From Histoplasma ohiense (lineage: Eukaryota; Ascomycota; Eurotiomycetes; Onygenales; Ajellomycetaceae): a DNA stretch of 64,000 nt. The stretch's first letter is position 1; every line of letters starts with the position of its first letter. Location of the stretch: assembly GCA_017607445.1 (NCBI GenBank), contig JAEVHH010000003.1:1426001-1490000 (forward strand), read 5' to 3'. Under the pieces are notes generated by a model that was not told where the DNA came from, ran no database searches, and saw only the letters and a list, made by a program, of their open reading frames with translations. Position numbers and translations under genes: made by a program. Positions 1-11,846 of the stretch are shown here, piece after piece.

Positions 1-1415
1 GTCAGCTCACGCAGCATTCCGAAACACATGGTGACGGATAGTGGAAGCTCCCTCCAGACAACGCTGGTTTATTCCATTGACGGTCACAAAACATCTGGCA
101 TTAGTATATTTCCTTCTTTTTTGAGGATCACTCGACCCACCCTACACACTTCGGTCGGACGAGATGCTTACAAAAGTAAAGTAGCACAAGATGATGGACA
201 CCACCTGCTGGAAAACCCTCTAGCTTGTATCATATCCAGGTAATAGATTGCAGGGAGTTACATCCCACTTCATCCCAAAACACCCAGAAACCTGCCCCTA
301 ATATCAATCAGCAGTGAGTGTTGCAGATCCCCTAAGGACTTCCAAGGGTTAGTAGCACGGTTGGGGGAAGCAGGACCCTAAGAGGTCAAAAATAACCGAC
401 ATTCTACAAACCAGAGCAGCACCCGGAGATGTTGGCAGAGCAAAAGCGTGGAGACGTCATTAAGAGAAATTCATGGATATTTCCTCCCAATGAAACTTAG
501 GGATGCATATGGAGAAAGCTCAAAGTTGTGCAAATGAGAAACAATATCATAGCATGCTAAGATCCCGCGTGCTAGCTCTTCCATCGGCATGTCAGCGGTT
601 TTGGTGCGCTGTGGCTGACGTCCCACTAAATTCTCGTATTAGCAACACGGAAGAAGAAACCCAGAACACAGCTTTCAATCAGATGTTCGCCAAAACCAAT
701 GCAGGCAAAGACGAAAGAGTCGAATCCCCGGTTTTCCATTCACAACATTGTCGTCTCACGCCTCGATCTCACATTTCATCTGCCGCCCACCCCAAGGCCG
801 TGAATCGAAGAAACAAAACAAATGAAGCTTTCCTCTCGAGCCCTTTCTGTCCATTTTCAGCCATGCAGTCTTGCAAGAAAGAATGGTGTTCTCCCAATGA
901 ATGCGCCTACTCCGACTCCGCCACGTTTTCCCGCACCCAAACATTTCCGGTTTGCTTCCTCCAGAACGCCGAATCCAACCAACCGTTCCTCGCAAGGACT
1001 AAGGCCATACATGCAACAGCAGCAAAACACCTTCCTAGCAATTGGACCGTCAAATAATGCTTTTGTGGCGTCAAGAGTGATCGGTGGAATTTGTACGTGA
1101 GCTCCGACGCATGCGAAATCCAGACACACAAAATCGTACCGGTATCGACTGCTTACCCCACAGATCTCCGGTTGGGTTGGAGAAGTCGTGTTGCCGTGAA
1201 AATAACTTTGCCATGAAATATAAATCAAGGCAGCTTTCTCTTTGGAAAGAAATGTTGTCTATTCGAAGTCCCACTCTCGAATACAGGGCTGCCCAAGCTT
1301 CATTCCCATCTCTGCATATCGCTTTTGCTGTCCCTTTGGGTATCAAATTTTTGTTTTTTGTTTTATTCACCCCCAGTTATTGATTATTGAAACTCATTTG
1401 CCAGGCGACCCAAAA
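1..1415. other. Intergenic / 5' flank, no recognised gene
   Basis: The longest open frame here is 503-1057 (+, 184 codons). It overlaps open frames on the other strand, has no recognisable domain and has mixed composition, so I do not call it a gene. The last few hundred bases are probably the promoter and leader of the HHE gene; a T-rich stretch lies at about 1350-1375, just ahead of the start codon. I see no RNA gene. Confidence 0.5.
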
Positions 1416-2297
1416 ATGTCAAAAATATGGACGGATACACCCATGAGCCTCATCTCGGAAACTGGATATAAGGAACGCTCCGATATCCCCCTCGGCCATT
1501 TCGCCATCACGGCCGCCCAGAACATGGCCCACCTGCATAACGTGATCATCCGCGGCTTCAACTCTTCGTACAACCAATGTCTCGCCGTAAAACCGGACAC
1601 TGTCGACGCGAGCGATTTCCTGATTTACAACCGCGCTTTATACAAGAACATCAAATCCCACCACGATGTGGAGGAGGAGATCTCGTTCCCAGGCCTCGTA
1701 AAGTTGACGGGAGTCGAAGACATCATGGACCAGAACATTCAAGAGCACAAGGACTTTGAGGATGGTCTCGAGAGGTTTCGCGAATATATTTTCGAGACAG
1801 ATGCCAAGTCGTACGATGGCAAGAGCTTACAGGAGGTTTTGGATGATTTGGCTCCGGCGCTTCATAAGCATCTGGTCGGGGAAATCCCGACGCTCCTCGA
1901 TCTTGCGAAGTACGACTCGAAAAAGTTGGAGGCGTGGTGGAGCCAAACCGGGAAGAACGCCACGAAGAATATGGATGTATTCCAGTATGGATCTCATTTT
2001 CTTTTTCTTCTTCTTCTTCTTCTTCTTTTTCTTCTTCTTCCCTACCCTGTTCGGTGGCTATTTCCACGCTTACCCTATTAATACAGAGATGCACCCTTTA
2101 TGCTCGGCTGTATGGATTCCACGTTCAAGATAGATGGGGAACCTCGACCTTTCCCCCCTGTCCCGCCGCCAATCAAGTACTTATCAAAATACGTTCTACA
2201 GTGGCGATATTCGGGAGCATGGCGCTTCAGTCCGTGCGATGCTTTTGGGAACCCCAGGCCTCTAGCGGCTCCGAATCCTGAAGTTTCCAAGCAATAG
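1416..2297 (+). CDS. Hemerythrin-like (HHE cation-binding) domain protein
   Basis: Two exons, 1416-1984 and 2087-2297, give about 259 residues. The 102-bp intron has donor GTATGG and acceptor ATACAG and contains a long TTC tract; phase is kept across it (2+1). The protein has the helical HHE pattern: HFAITAAQNMAHLHN, then SHHDVEEE, then EHKDFEDGL, then LHKHLVGEIPTLL, with His and Glu spaced for a di-iron or similar metal site. The end, PPIKYLSKYVLQ...GAWRFSPCDAFGNPRPL, matches the usual C-terminus of fungal HHE proteins. I chose the ATG at 1416 (MSKIWTD) because the open frame upstream of it reads as leader. Family members are thought to bind oxygen, NO or metals; the role here is unknown. 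It is convergent with the nucleotidase at 2793-4009. Confidence 0.85.
2004..2040 (+). repeat. TTC trinucleotide microsatellite inside the HHE intron
   Basis: A run of TTC units (with TTTTTC interruptions) fills much of the intron and would serve as its polypyrimidine tract. If read through, it gives an artificial Leu/Phe-rich protein end. Confidence 0.9.
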
Positions 2298-2792
2298 ATC
2301 ATTGGCTCGATTGGACTTTATATCTTTCACTCTTATTTTCTCCTTCATTCTCTTTGATGACATGGTAATACTTAGGTCTGCGGCCTGTTGTTTATAATAT
2401 TCCGAACATTTTTTCCCCTACACTTGAGGGAGGGCGCTACTCCTGTTTATTCCGGGAGCGTATACATAATTTCCTATTATTAGTATATATGCCCATTCAT
2501 ATATCGTCCTGACATCCTCCTGCAGATCGCCACTATCTACATCACCATCACAACCATATACTTAACCATTCAGTCGTTTTAGAAGTTATCATGTGCAATG
2601 AACAAATTAAATCCCCTTAAATCCATCTATACCGCTAATATATGATTCCAAAAAACTGCATGTATTGGTACCTTGGTACCCAGGCCCAACTGCCCAATTC
2701 TTTAAAAAAAAAAAAAAAAAAAAAAACTCAACGAAAGGAAAAGAAAACCAGGTCCTCTAAAATCGAAAACGCCCCGATACGTAAATATTCGT
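2298..2792. other. Convergent intergenic spacer
   Basis: AT-rich 3' flank shared by the HHE gene (+) and the nucleotidase gene (-). It holds a poly-A run of about 22 at 2705-2726, which is a T run on the minus strand just past the nucleotidase stop. Nothing else is recognised. Confidence 0.6.
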
Positions 2793-3095
2793 CTAGATCG
2801 TTGAGCTTGCCGACTTAAAGAACTGCGGGAATAGATCCCGAAGTTCCTCGAGACGTCGAATCTGATACTTCGATGCTGGCACCTCTGGTGGAATAATATG
2901 TGGCTCCACAAAATGTATCGTCTCCCAACCGCGGTCTTGAGCATTTCTACAGTTCAGAGCGGAATCGTCTGGCGCCACCACAAACAGGAGAACAACAAAT
3001 TAGAAATAAAGGAGTCAGAGCGGTATGCCTCGTGTGTTTAGGCAAACAAAAAAGATGACAATATGGATGGTAGTATCTCTTAAATTTCATTTATG

Positions 3096-3135
<40 letters not shown>

Positions 3136-4009
3136 ACCAACGAAAAAACAGCCCCTGGCCACCGTCGCGCCCGCATCTCTCTCCGCCTTCTCGAACATGG
3201 CCATGTCAGGTTTACATACCAACTTCAGCGCCGCGTAATCGCAGAACGTGAGGCCTTCAAACAAATCATCCACGCCCAGCAGCTTCACCACCCTCTTCGC
3301 GTGGGTGGAGTATGCATTCGTGAACAGCCACAGCTTCACCTTGGTCGTGTCGAAGTCCTGCAGGAAGGAGCGGAGCTGCGGATCCGGTTTTAGGATAGAG
3401 TCGAGAGGGAGAGCGTCGTCGACTTGTCTGTTGAATTCGAGAGGGTTGATCCTGTGGTGTCGGGTTAGGCCTTCGATGGCTAGGCCGTATTCCTTGTAGT
3501 ATTTTTGGTGAAGCATTGTGGCGTCTTGGGAGTCAAGGGAGAGGTGTTTGGCGAAGAAGTTGTCTGATTTTTTGAGAGGGGGGGGTTAAAAAAAAGGAAG
3601 AGCGGGGTTAATGTTGAGATGATCATATTGATGCAATGATAAGAAGCATGCATGAAATACATACTGATAAGTTGTTGCATTAAGTCGTGAATTCTATTAC
3701 CTGGCTGGTTCTTAGCATAGCTGTTCAGGTACATCGACATATTCACTCAGGGGTGCGGTCTTACTTCTCGAGTAAAGCTGTGTAGGGGACGAACATATGT
3801 GTATAACGTTAGTCAATCAATCAGCCCAACCGTAATATAAAATGATAAGATATGGCCAGTGGTATTCTATTTAAGCCATTTCAGCTTAAATATTTTACAC
3901 ATACACAGTTATCAATATCGAAAAAGAATACAGGCCGTAAGTCATGAGCTGGTAGGCTAGGCTCAGGCCTTGTGCTATTCTCGAGGTCTTCCTCTTGGAA
4001 TTCCATCAT
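2793..4009 (-). CDS. Pyrimidine 5'-nucleotidase, SDT1/PHM8 type (HAD superfamily)
   Basis: Five exons on the minus strand: 4009-3905, 3777-3765, 3700-3665, 3563-3138 and 2968-2793, giving about 251 residues with phase kept throughout. HAD motif I is FFFDIDNCLYS (nucleophile Asp31, general acid Asp33). Motif II is LWLFTNAYSTHAKR. The motif III Lys lies in KLVCKPDMAMF, and motif IV is GCFFVDDSALNC. The order and spacing match yeast Sdt1/Phm8, which dephosphorylate pyrimidine and other nucleoside monophosphates in the cytosol. The start is set at the first of two adjacent ATGs; a longer frame to 4081 exists but looks non-conserved. Exon 2 is only 13 nt, yet it encodes part of the conserved LYSRS segment. 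The last intron begins with a donor followed by a 37-base T run. Confidence 0.88.
3096..3132. repeat. A37 homopolymer in the last nucleotidase intron
   Basis: Thirty-seven consecutive A on the plus strand, read as T37 directly after the GTGAG donor of a 169-bp intron in the minus-strand nucleotidase gene. Length is probably unstable and may be imprecise in the assembly. Confidence 0.9.
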
Positions 4010-4666
4010 CGCCACAGGCCCTCTAGTGTATAGAACCTGACGAATAACCCTTTTTCTGGTTTGTATAACCAAGATACACAAGCCGTCCCAAGGATTAAGG
4101 AGGATGGGTAGATTGGAAGCTCAACACAGCTCAACACTGGATGCTCGGGATGCAACAAAGCCCATGTCTATGAAGTGCCCCGCCTAGAGCCACGCGCAAA
4201 AAACGTTAATATTTATCTGTACGAGTGAGCAATGTTCATGCTCCTGTCAGGAAGACACTCCGAGTAAATGTTCACCATCGATTGATGCTCGGATAAAAGG
4301 ATGTTCCGATAACAGTCTCGGGATGATCGTTTTTGGCTTAGTGTGCCCAGCCTTGCTCCTGATTGGCTGGCCGCGGAATCGCCAGCAGCAGCGAAAACTC
4401 CGCGTAAGCGAGGTTGGATGCAGACCTCCAAAGACCTCCAGGGTTGTTTCTTGCTGTTTCTTGCTGTTTCTTGCCCTGTGCCCACGGGGTGGAGTTTGAA
4501 CGGCTGGTGCTCATCGCAGGCCACAGCCATTCTGTTACAGCAATCTTGCCTGCTTCGCACTACACAGGAAAGTGGAATGCGTGTTGTGGGAAGGTTGCTG
4601 TCGTCGTTCTAACTAGGATTTGCCTTGAGACACCCACATCAACGTCGTCTGAGTGCCACTATCGCC
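4010..4666. other. Divergent intergenic region (nucleotidase / 860-aa protein)
   Basis: About 660 bp between the start of the nucleotidase (-) and the start of the disordered protein (+), so it should hold both promoters. A short tandem repeat (TTGTTTCTTGCTG units) sits at about 4443-4475. No coding sequence is supported, although overlapping open frames exist on both strands. Confidence 0.5.
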
Positions 4667-7249
4667 ATGTCCGTAGCCGACAGTGCGATGGGCCCAGTCA
4701 ATGGCCATCGCGGCAATCAACCAGATCTGAAGGAGATGATAGAGTACGAGAAAATTGTGAATCTACATGACCAGATATTCTCTGGAAATCATCCAAGATT
4801 AAAGGTTCCCCAGCATGTTGTTCGCAAGGTTACCACCCGCTCTGTCCAAACACCTCCGCTCCCTATTGTTCATTCAATGCCTGCAGAGCCGCTGGAGGCT
4901 CCGCAGATAAAAGCACATCCCATTCCTTCCAGCATGCAGCCTAACGCATTGGCATTGGCAAATGGTTCTGCTGCGGCGGCGGCTCCGGCTGGGACTGCTC
5001 CGGCTGCTTCACAGGCCGCTGCTACCTCCAGTCACAACGGTCCCAGTGGCCATCTAGCTACTCAAAAACCAGCATCTGAAATTGATCCTATCTTCCTTAC
5101 CAAATCTGACGACCTGATTAGAGCTGAATTACAACTCCAACGGCAGCGGGTTGAGCGTACATTGCGTGACCGGATTGAGCAGAGGAAGATTGAGTACAGA
5201 CTAAAGACGTGTCTCCAAGAAGCGAAGCCTGACTTCGACGTTTCAGAAGTCTTGAGAGAGGCATTGCTACTTGTTAAACCTAATTCAACAACTGATCTGG
5301 ATGGGGCTAATGCAGACACCGCAGCCAGTGATTCTCTCGAGGACAACTCGTTCTACTCGAGCAAAGCCCCCGATTCTCCTCAAACCGGTGACCGAACTCA
5401 GCAGCTATCCACCGCCCCCCGACAAAATCCGGTCCGACCAGTAGAAGACAACGAGATTCCTTATGAAGGTCATGTAGTCCAGCAGCGTGTTGAGGATCGC
5501 AATAGTGATTCCGGTGATCGCGATATGATGGATGTGGAGATGCAGGAACCACTGTATAATGTTGCGGACAAGCATGGGCCTTCGAGGAGCCCAGAAAACC
5601 TTACTCCTCGTCGCCCCAGCCCCAGCCGATACCATGGCCGGGAGCAGCCTGATATGTACGATGAGCCAGAATACTCCCCACCCGGTCCAGATATCCCTTT
5701 GAGACGGAGAGAGGAAGAGGGAGATTATATTCAGGAACCAGTACCAGGTGTACACTATAGGCGGAGGAGTTATGGCAGGCCCGTAGATCGTGGTCAGGAT
5801 GCGAGGCGTGTTACACCACCAGGTCATGACATTAGGGTCGTCAGAAATCATATCACTTCTCCAGCTGCCCCACAGCCCTCGAGAGTCTCTCCGCTTGCTG
5901 TTTCAAAGGTGCCATCACTTCCCCAAAGTCGGCAACAGCGGCACACACGCCCTGTCGATAAGGTGACCAACGTGCACGGATCTGCACGTACAAGCCCTGA
6001 AATTGCTCCGCCCCTTTTAAATCCCCGAAAACGGCGACGTACTCAGGAGAATAGATCTCGCGTTGCCAATGAAGGAAGGGTGGCAGACTCACCCGATCAA
6101 CCCTATATCAAGCCCGAGCCAGTTTCTCCTCCGGTATTGTCCGATCTCCCACTTGCTAGCTCATCAAAACAGCGACCACACCACGAGGGACCTGTATATG
6201 TTGATATTTCCTCCCCGCGATATTCACCTGTGGACAATCGGCGGGAGAGTGGACAACGAAGAGTATACGAGGAACATACAGATAGAGGCTATGATATGGG
6301 ACACCCTATCGATTTGAGTATCCCGCGGTCTACATCCAGAATTGCTTACACTAAACCACCTCGCGATGACCAAAATCTACGTCGTGTTGCAAGCTTGCAC
6401 AATGCTAGACAGCCTGAGTATGTGCATGACTATATAGAGTCGCCAACTGACTACCAACCCCGACTGATACGAGCTACTTCCTATGCCGTAACCGACCGTC
6501 CAGCCCCGCAAGAAAGGGTTAGATATTATGAGGAGCCAGCACAACCGTACGGTAGAAGATATATATCTGGGGACGTCTCGCCTCCCCCACCATCAAGGCT
6601 CCGTGAATCTTATCCAGAGATAGAGCCGGAGCCCCGTGTCATGGCCCCACCTCAGCGACGCGTAGTAGTCGACGCTGATGGCAATCGATACATCGAACAA
6701 ATAGCCACCCCAGCCCCCAGGCTCCAACCGTTGTCTACTCCATCAGGGAGATTCGCGAGGATGGAGTCATATAACGAAGGTCCTTCCCGCATGGCAACCG
6801 GTGGCATTCGTGCTAGCTCTGTGATGGAGGACCCTTACCATGACCGCCGCTACTCCCAAAACATGCCGCCCCCGCCTCTAACTTATCGACGGGCACCAGC
6901 GCCGGAATATCCTCGCGAAGTCGTTCGTGAGCGGCCCATCTACGCCCGTGAGGTTGACGAGCGAGGACTCGCCGACTACGCACCTCCTCCTCGGCATGCG
7001 ACCTATTTCGAGGATCCCTTGCCCAGGGAAGATATGGTGAGGATGTCCAGCGTTCGGCCCCCACCGTCGCGATATGTGGAGCCTTCCCGCCAGCCACTGC
7101 AACGTATGCAGAGTAACAGGCCTGGCGGGCGTGAGGTAAGTGTGTACGTGGACGATGAACCACGTCCGCGTCGCGAATATGCCCCTGTTGAGCGGGCTGG
7201 GTTTGCGACTGCTCGTCCTGTGAGGGAGGAGCAGTATTATGACGATTAG
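4667..7249 (+). CDS. Large, mostly disordered protein of unknown function
   Basis: A single open exon of about 860 codons from MSVADSAMGP to a TAG at 7247-7249. I chose the ATG at 4667 over the in-frame ATG 42 bp upstream because the sequence after it looks protein-like. An N-terminal block (DLKEMIEYEKIVNLHDQI) and a charged, probably helical block near residues 140-205 (DDLIRAELQLQRQRVERTLR, then DFDVSEVLREALLLVKP) are the only ordered-looking parts. The rest is rich in Pro, Arg, Tyr and Ser, with many RRE, PPP and SPP stretches and a basic patch, NPRKRRRTQ, that resembles a nuclear localisation signal. I recognise no catalytic domain. A nuclear scaffold or chromatin-associated role is a guess. 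The absence of introns over 2.6 kb is unlike most neighbours. Confidence 0.8.
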   Translation: MSVADSAMGPVNGHRGNQPDLKEMIEYEKIVNLHDQIFSGNHPRLKVPQHVVRKVTTRSVQTPPLPIVHSMPAEPLEAPQIKAHPIPSSMQPNALALANGSAAAAAPAGTAPAASQAAATSSHNGPSGHLATQKPASEIDPIFLTKSDDLIRAELQLQRQRVERTLRDRIEQRKIEYRLKTCLQEAKPDFDVSEVLREALLLVKPNSTTDLDGANADTAASDSLEDNSFYSSKAPDSPQTGDRTQQLSTAPRQNPVRPVEDNEIPYEGHVVQQRVEDRNSDSGDRDMMDVEMQEPLYNVADKHGPSRSPENLTPRRPSPSRYHGREQPDMYDEPEYSPPGPDIPLRRREEEGDYIQEPVPGVHYRRRSYGRPVDRGQDARRVTPPGHDIRVVRNHITSPAAPQPSRVSPLAVSKVPSLPQSRQQRHTRPVDKVTNVHGSARTSPEIAPPLLNPRKRRRTQENRSRVANEGRVADSPDQPYIKPEPVSPPVLSDLPLASSSKQRPHHEGPVYVDISSPRYSPVDNRRESGQRRVYEEHTDRGYDMGHPIDLSIPRSTSRIAYTKPPRDDQNLRRVASLHNARQPEYVHDYIESPTDYQPRLIRATSYAVTDRPAPQERVRYYEEPAQPYGRRYISGDVSPPPPSRLRESYPEIEPEPRVMAPPQRRVVVDADGNRYIEQIATPAPRLQPLSTPSGRFARMESYNEGPSRMATGGIRASSVMEDPYHDRRYSQNMPPPPLTYRRAPAPEYPREVVRERPIYAREVDERGLADYAPPPRHATYFEDPLPREDMVRMSSVRPPPSRYVEPSRQPLQRMQSNRPGGREVSVYVDDEPRPRREYAPVERAGFATARPVREEQYYDD

Positions 7250-8391
7250 GAGGCCTGGAGAATCGGGATGGAAAGAGTTAAGATATGGTGCAGCAGCGGG
7301 TTGCACGGCGTTACTACTCGGCTACTCCGTAAGTAACAAGGGATTCTCCTTCCCTTCAGATACACTGGTAGTTATTGTGGCTGGGTATGTTCGCGTGGAT
7401 GAGCTAGTGTTTAGGTTTTGCTTTTTTTCGTTTAATTTCGAGCGGGCTGCGGCATCAACAATGCCGATATGAGCAAGTGGATTGAGAAGGCTGTTTCTGG
7501 AGGCAAGCGGGCGAATCTTCCCATCACATCAGTTATCATCTAAATATTGGATCGATTTGAACTCAAGATTGCCTAGCAGTAGCCCGCAATGATTGGAGTG
7601 GCCCTACTAACTATTCTCTTAATTTTGTTATTTACTTCTTATCTTAAAAAAAAAAAATTTTTTCATTTTTAAAAATTTTTTTTTCGTTTTTATGATCTTT
7701 CTCGATATTGTCATCGATACCTAATCTACCTACTAAAGGTGCCTTGTTGAATTCGATACCGCGGGAGCCTAACCAGCACTCATATTACTTCTGTGCTCTC
7801 CGTACCAGGGTACGAGTTCGGATTATTGCAAACTGCCAGGCTCAGAACTTGGAAGTTGGAGCCATGTTCAACTTGGAACCTTGGGGTTTTGAACCACATT
7901 CAGCCGTTTCGTACCCAATTCAAGCGTTACGGACATTTCCTTTCCTTCTCTTGTTCAATGACTCTCGGAATGTGTGTGCTACACTACCTGATTGTGGACT
8001 AGCACATCACAAATAAATGTCTCAGCTGTTAATAAAACTGCGTACGCAGTAGAGTCTTATCTCCGCAATTCCAGTCGGTGCGACATGATGGCTGATCTAC
8101 ATGATTTCTCCCCCGATTGTCTTCTAAAAATCAACGCCATCCTGCCTTACTGAGCCTGGCGCTTAGGGAAAGGAAACAATCTTGCTTGAAAGCAAGGGCC
8201 ATCATTTGAGACTTACCATCCGACGACTGTTCAACGTGGGTGCGCCATAGGATACAGCCTAGAAGCCCATGTTTGCCACCTATTGATCGAGCTCTAGTAG
8301 ATGGTGTCAGACTCACAGCACCGCTATCTCGATGATTTTACGGCGGCCGTTCGGGCTACATCAGTAACTTTCCTCCTTCTTCCCCGTAGGC

Positions 8392-8556
8392 ACGGAATGC
8401 GTTTCTCAGATATTCCATCTTGAATGCGTTCGCCTGCACTACCAGACTTACCTTGAGGCGCGAGGTGTGTGGGACAAGGTTCGAAAGAACAAGCTCACCA
8501 GATTTTATGAAGGTGGGAATGGCAGGATATCTGATGACGACCAGCTAGCCTTGTAG
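8392..8556 (+). pseudogene. Orphan coding-like fragment, possible exon remnant
   Basis: Directly after a good 3' splice-like sequence (TTCTTCCCCGTAG) there are 54 open codons ending in TAG. They read TECVSQIFHLECVRLHYQTY, then LEARGVWDKVRKNKLTRFYE and onward. The composition is amphipathic and charged, like a real globular protein, but I find no upstream exon or start and no family. It could be the last exon of a decayed gene or chance. Confidence 0.3.
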
Positions 8557-9003
8557 ATTCAGGGTAGTACAGCGCAATATGGTCTCTGTCTCAAAGGGTT
8601 GCCACTAGCATAGACCAGGGGCCTGCAGGCGTGCAGTTAAACCAGTCTGGGAACGTGATGAGATAGGCTGGGTGGGGATTCGGTGCCAATGCTCCATTGT
8701 ATCTATTTGATGGAAGAGATGACAAGGCTCAAAGAGCAGCGCTACGTGCTAACTACCCACCGAAGTTTATGTATCATTTAGCTCAATGTGTCGTATAGCG
8801 TTGCTGCCACTATAAGTTAAAGCTCAAAGAATATGTTTTCTATTCTAGTTGAAGATATTATTTATCTCAAGACATCAACATAATTTAATCACCTTTATTA
8901 CTCTGCTTTATTTTAACATATACAATTGATTTTTAATATTATTATTCTATCAACTATCAAAGACCTATTCTACTCTATATCGAGATTTACTATAAATTCT
9001 TTA

Positions 9004-9115
9004 TGTGATGGGTCAGCACCTTGTTAGCAGTTAGCTTACGCAACCAACCCTCTATGGCCCGCTCACGGCTCACCTGCTCCATGACTTTGTAGCCCCTTGA
9101 AATCTGTTCCCCCAC
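9004..9115 (+). mobile_element. Truncated LTR fragment of the chromovirus family
   Basis: It begins TGTGATGGGTCAGCACC and continues through TTACGCAACCAACCCTC. This aligns with the first 100 or so bases of the 534-bp LTRs at 29,450 and 43,023 (TGTGACGGGTTAGCACC..., ACTTACGCAACCAACTCCCC). Similarity fades after about 9,115, so only the 5' part of an LTR remains. The preceding AT-rich 130 bp has no clear match. Confidence 0.65.
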
Positions 9116-10482
9116 AATATTGCCACTTCGATATCACCATCAAAGACTTACTATACAAAAGCTGCATTTTCATCTAGTAACGAATTATAATAAAGAATGC
9201 TGGAGCGATTTTCTTCAAAAGGATCTACTGAATATGACTCCTAAGGATGAGCTGTCTCCGCTTGTTTGTAACAAGGTAAGTTGTTTCGTTTGGCATTTGA
9301 GCTTCATACTTCCCCAAAATAGCCTCGCTTTGGCATTCAGATGCCTGGGCCAAAGCTCTACTGAAACTACTGCGTATTGTTTCCGGGAATATCACCTTTT
9401 TGGTAGTCAAACCACAAAAGGCAACGCTACTATAGGCGGAAGGCGACCTTAGACCAGGATATAATGGTTATTGGCGTTTTGCGGGAAGGGGGAGGCGGGT
9501 TTATTCGAAATGGAACAAACTCCTTATTTGCGGAGTCCAACGTTGAAGCCATATATATATAATACAGGTAGGTGGCCATTTAGTCCCATAGATAAACGAA
9601 AACCTTGGAATTTACCGCCCATGTTTTCCCACAAGACGAACCCTTTGAATTTATATTCCGGGTGGCCATTTTCCTTCTGAGCCATCCACTCATATACGAC
9701 TTGTACCAACCCGCGAGCAAATCATTACCACCCGGTCTTGATATCCCTCGAAGCATACAGCACTCAAACTCTCACCTGAAATCTACATACGTGAAACATC
9801 CCGAGGCGAACAATCACCCAAGCCATATCTGTCATTTCCAGCGACGTGGCTTATACTGAACGTTACATCAACTATTATTTTAGGCCCCCCCGGAGGGAAC
9901 TACCAATTTCACAGCACTGGAAAATCGATGCAGTGGATATATCGAATCATTCTGTAGGGAGAAAGTTTTGAGACCCATTTATAGCAGGGAAAACAGATTG
10001 ATAAATCGAAGTCCTGAAAAATGGCAACTTGATGATACACCTTGCCTTTTGGATGGATACCAAATTACTTTATGTTTTGTTTCCCAATCAAGAATTCGAG
10101 TTCAAAAAAAAAAAAAAAAAAAGATAGGTCATTTCTTCCCTACCTTATCCATTGTATCAGGCCGGGCCCTTTGTCAAAGAGAATGTATGCACACTCGACC
10201 CATGGACATAGAAATTAGCCTCGAGCGCCATTTGCAAACGCTCAATATTTTACCGTTGGAAGGTTATTCCTTCCAACTCCACATTACCCAAACCTCTCAC
10301 TCCCCAATCGAATCCACCTCTCTTCCTCCCTTGCCAGACAAGCTAAGCTGCTGTCGAAATTCGTAGTTCACTTTTATTAAAGTTTCTAGCATTTCGTCAC
10401 GTCGGGTTTGGTTTGGCGTTTGATCATTTTTAACTTGCTCAACTGTTTGGAGTTTCCGGACAGCCGGGGGTTAAAGTTTCAA

Positions 10483-10484
<2 letters not shown>

Positions 10485-10515
<31 letters not shown>
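10485..10515. repeat. TA dinucleotide microsatellite
   Basis: About 15 TA units in intergenic DNA. Confidence 0.9.
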
Positions 10516-10518
<3 letters not shown>

Positions 10519-11846
10519 TGGATCCGTGTCCCATATAAGACATGATCCATGGAAAGCTGAGGGTGAAGAGCGTTTCCATGCTCTCATGAAACCATTCTCG
10601 AGCCGTTCAACTAGATAATGACGAGGGTCATGACGATGATAGAAATTACCACTGTTCAACACATTGCCATAGTCTAGAACGTAGGAGTATTCTCTATCAA
10701 AAGCCATCAATACGCTGTTGACATAGCGGCTGTATCAGATTTTCACTGGTGTATCCTGCTCCAACAAGAGCGACATGCATTTGACGGTTGTGGGGGGGAA
10801 GTCCTTCAAGTGCGCGATTGTGTGTCGGAGACATCAGGAGATACAGTAGCATATTGTACTGTACATGGACATGTATGCATACACTGAACGTTCGTGCGGA
10901 ATCTATGACATCTTCATCTCTAGCTCTCCCGGCCGGAATCCGCAGCCTCGCTGACTGATCACACACGTGACCTGTCTGGGCATCCACCTTGCTGAACCTT
11001 CTCCGCCCACTTTGCAAAGTTCTATCTACCTCGCTGTTGGTTTTTGCTGCTTGTGCTTGCTTCTGGTTACCTTATCCCCCCTGTGCTGCTCTCTGTTGCC
11101 CTGCAGACTTCCTGTTTCTATCTTTCTTGGTTTGTTGGTTGTTGTTGTTGCTGTTACCGCTGCTACTCCTGCTGCTGCTGGTATAGCAGCTAGTGATTTG
11201 GACTTTGTCCTTCCCATCCTACCGCTGCCGTCCACATATCTTTGCAGCAACACATTTAAGAGACACCCTTGAGTGGGAGAACGATGAGAGTTGTTGCTTC
11301 TGTCCCGCCCAACGGCAGTTTCTGATCCCGAATCCCAATCCTGCTCCGTCAATCAGTCAATCAATCCACTCGATCGTGTGTTGATTCGAGAGCACTTGGA
11401 CCTCGATTCCCTGCCTAACCCTCCTAGTTTAGCCAGCCGCCTAACCCGCTCTTTGTCAGGCCCTTCGGCCAGGATCTGGTGTGCAAACCAGTGCTGGGAT
11501 TTTGTTGGCGCTCAGCCTCTAGTATCGCTTGTTCCTTCGAGCCCTGGTCACTACCCTCAACAAAGCCCAGACAAATCCGACTCCAGCTTCAACGACTGCT
11601 CCCCGTCCTTACTGCCGCCAACTTGGGAGTCTTACGCTTGTCCTTGCGATAGTGCTGGTTCACACCACGGTCTCAGCTCCCACCACCTCTCTCTCGCTCT
11701 CCCCCCTGCTATCTCATCCAGGGTCACTTAAATACCCTTGCCAATCCTAACCTAGGAATTCTCTCCTCTCCTCGTGTAATCTCCTCTATCTGCCATCTGC
11801 TCCCTCAAAAATTTTTTGAGGGGACAGATTTAACCGGACCATCATC

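Larger units (their letters stand above)
7250..11846 (+). other. Gene-poor intergenic region and probable long 5' leader of the KH gene
   Basis: No convincing complete gene over 4.6 kb. The first few hundred bases are the 3' flank of the disordered-protein gene. An open fragment with protein-like composition lies at 8392-8556, an LTR fragment at about 9004-9115, a poly-A run near 10,105 and a TA microsatellite at 10,485-10,515. From about 10,990 to 11,846 the DNA is pyrimidine-rich, with several short ATG frames (for example 11,193, 11,291 and 11,529), as expected for a long leader with upstream ORFs. Confidence 0.45.

Noticed and set aside
503..1057. 184-codon gene upstream of the HHE protein
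   Set aside because: Comparable open frames on the opposite strand over the same bases and no recognisable motif.
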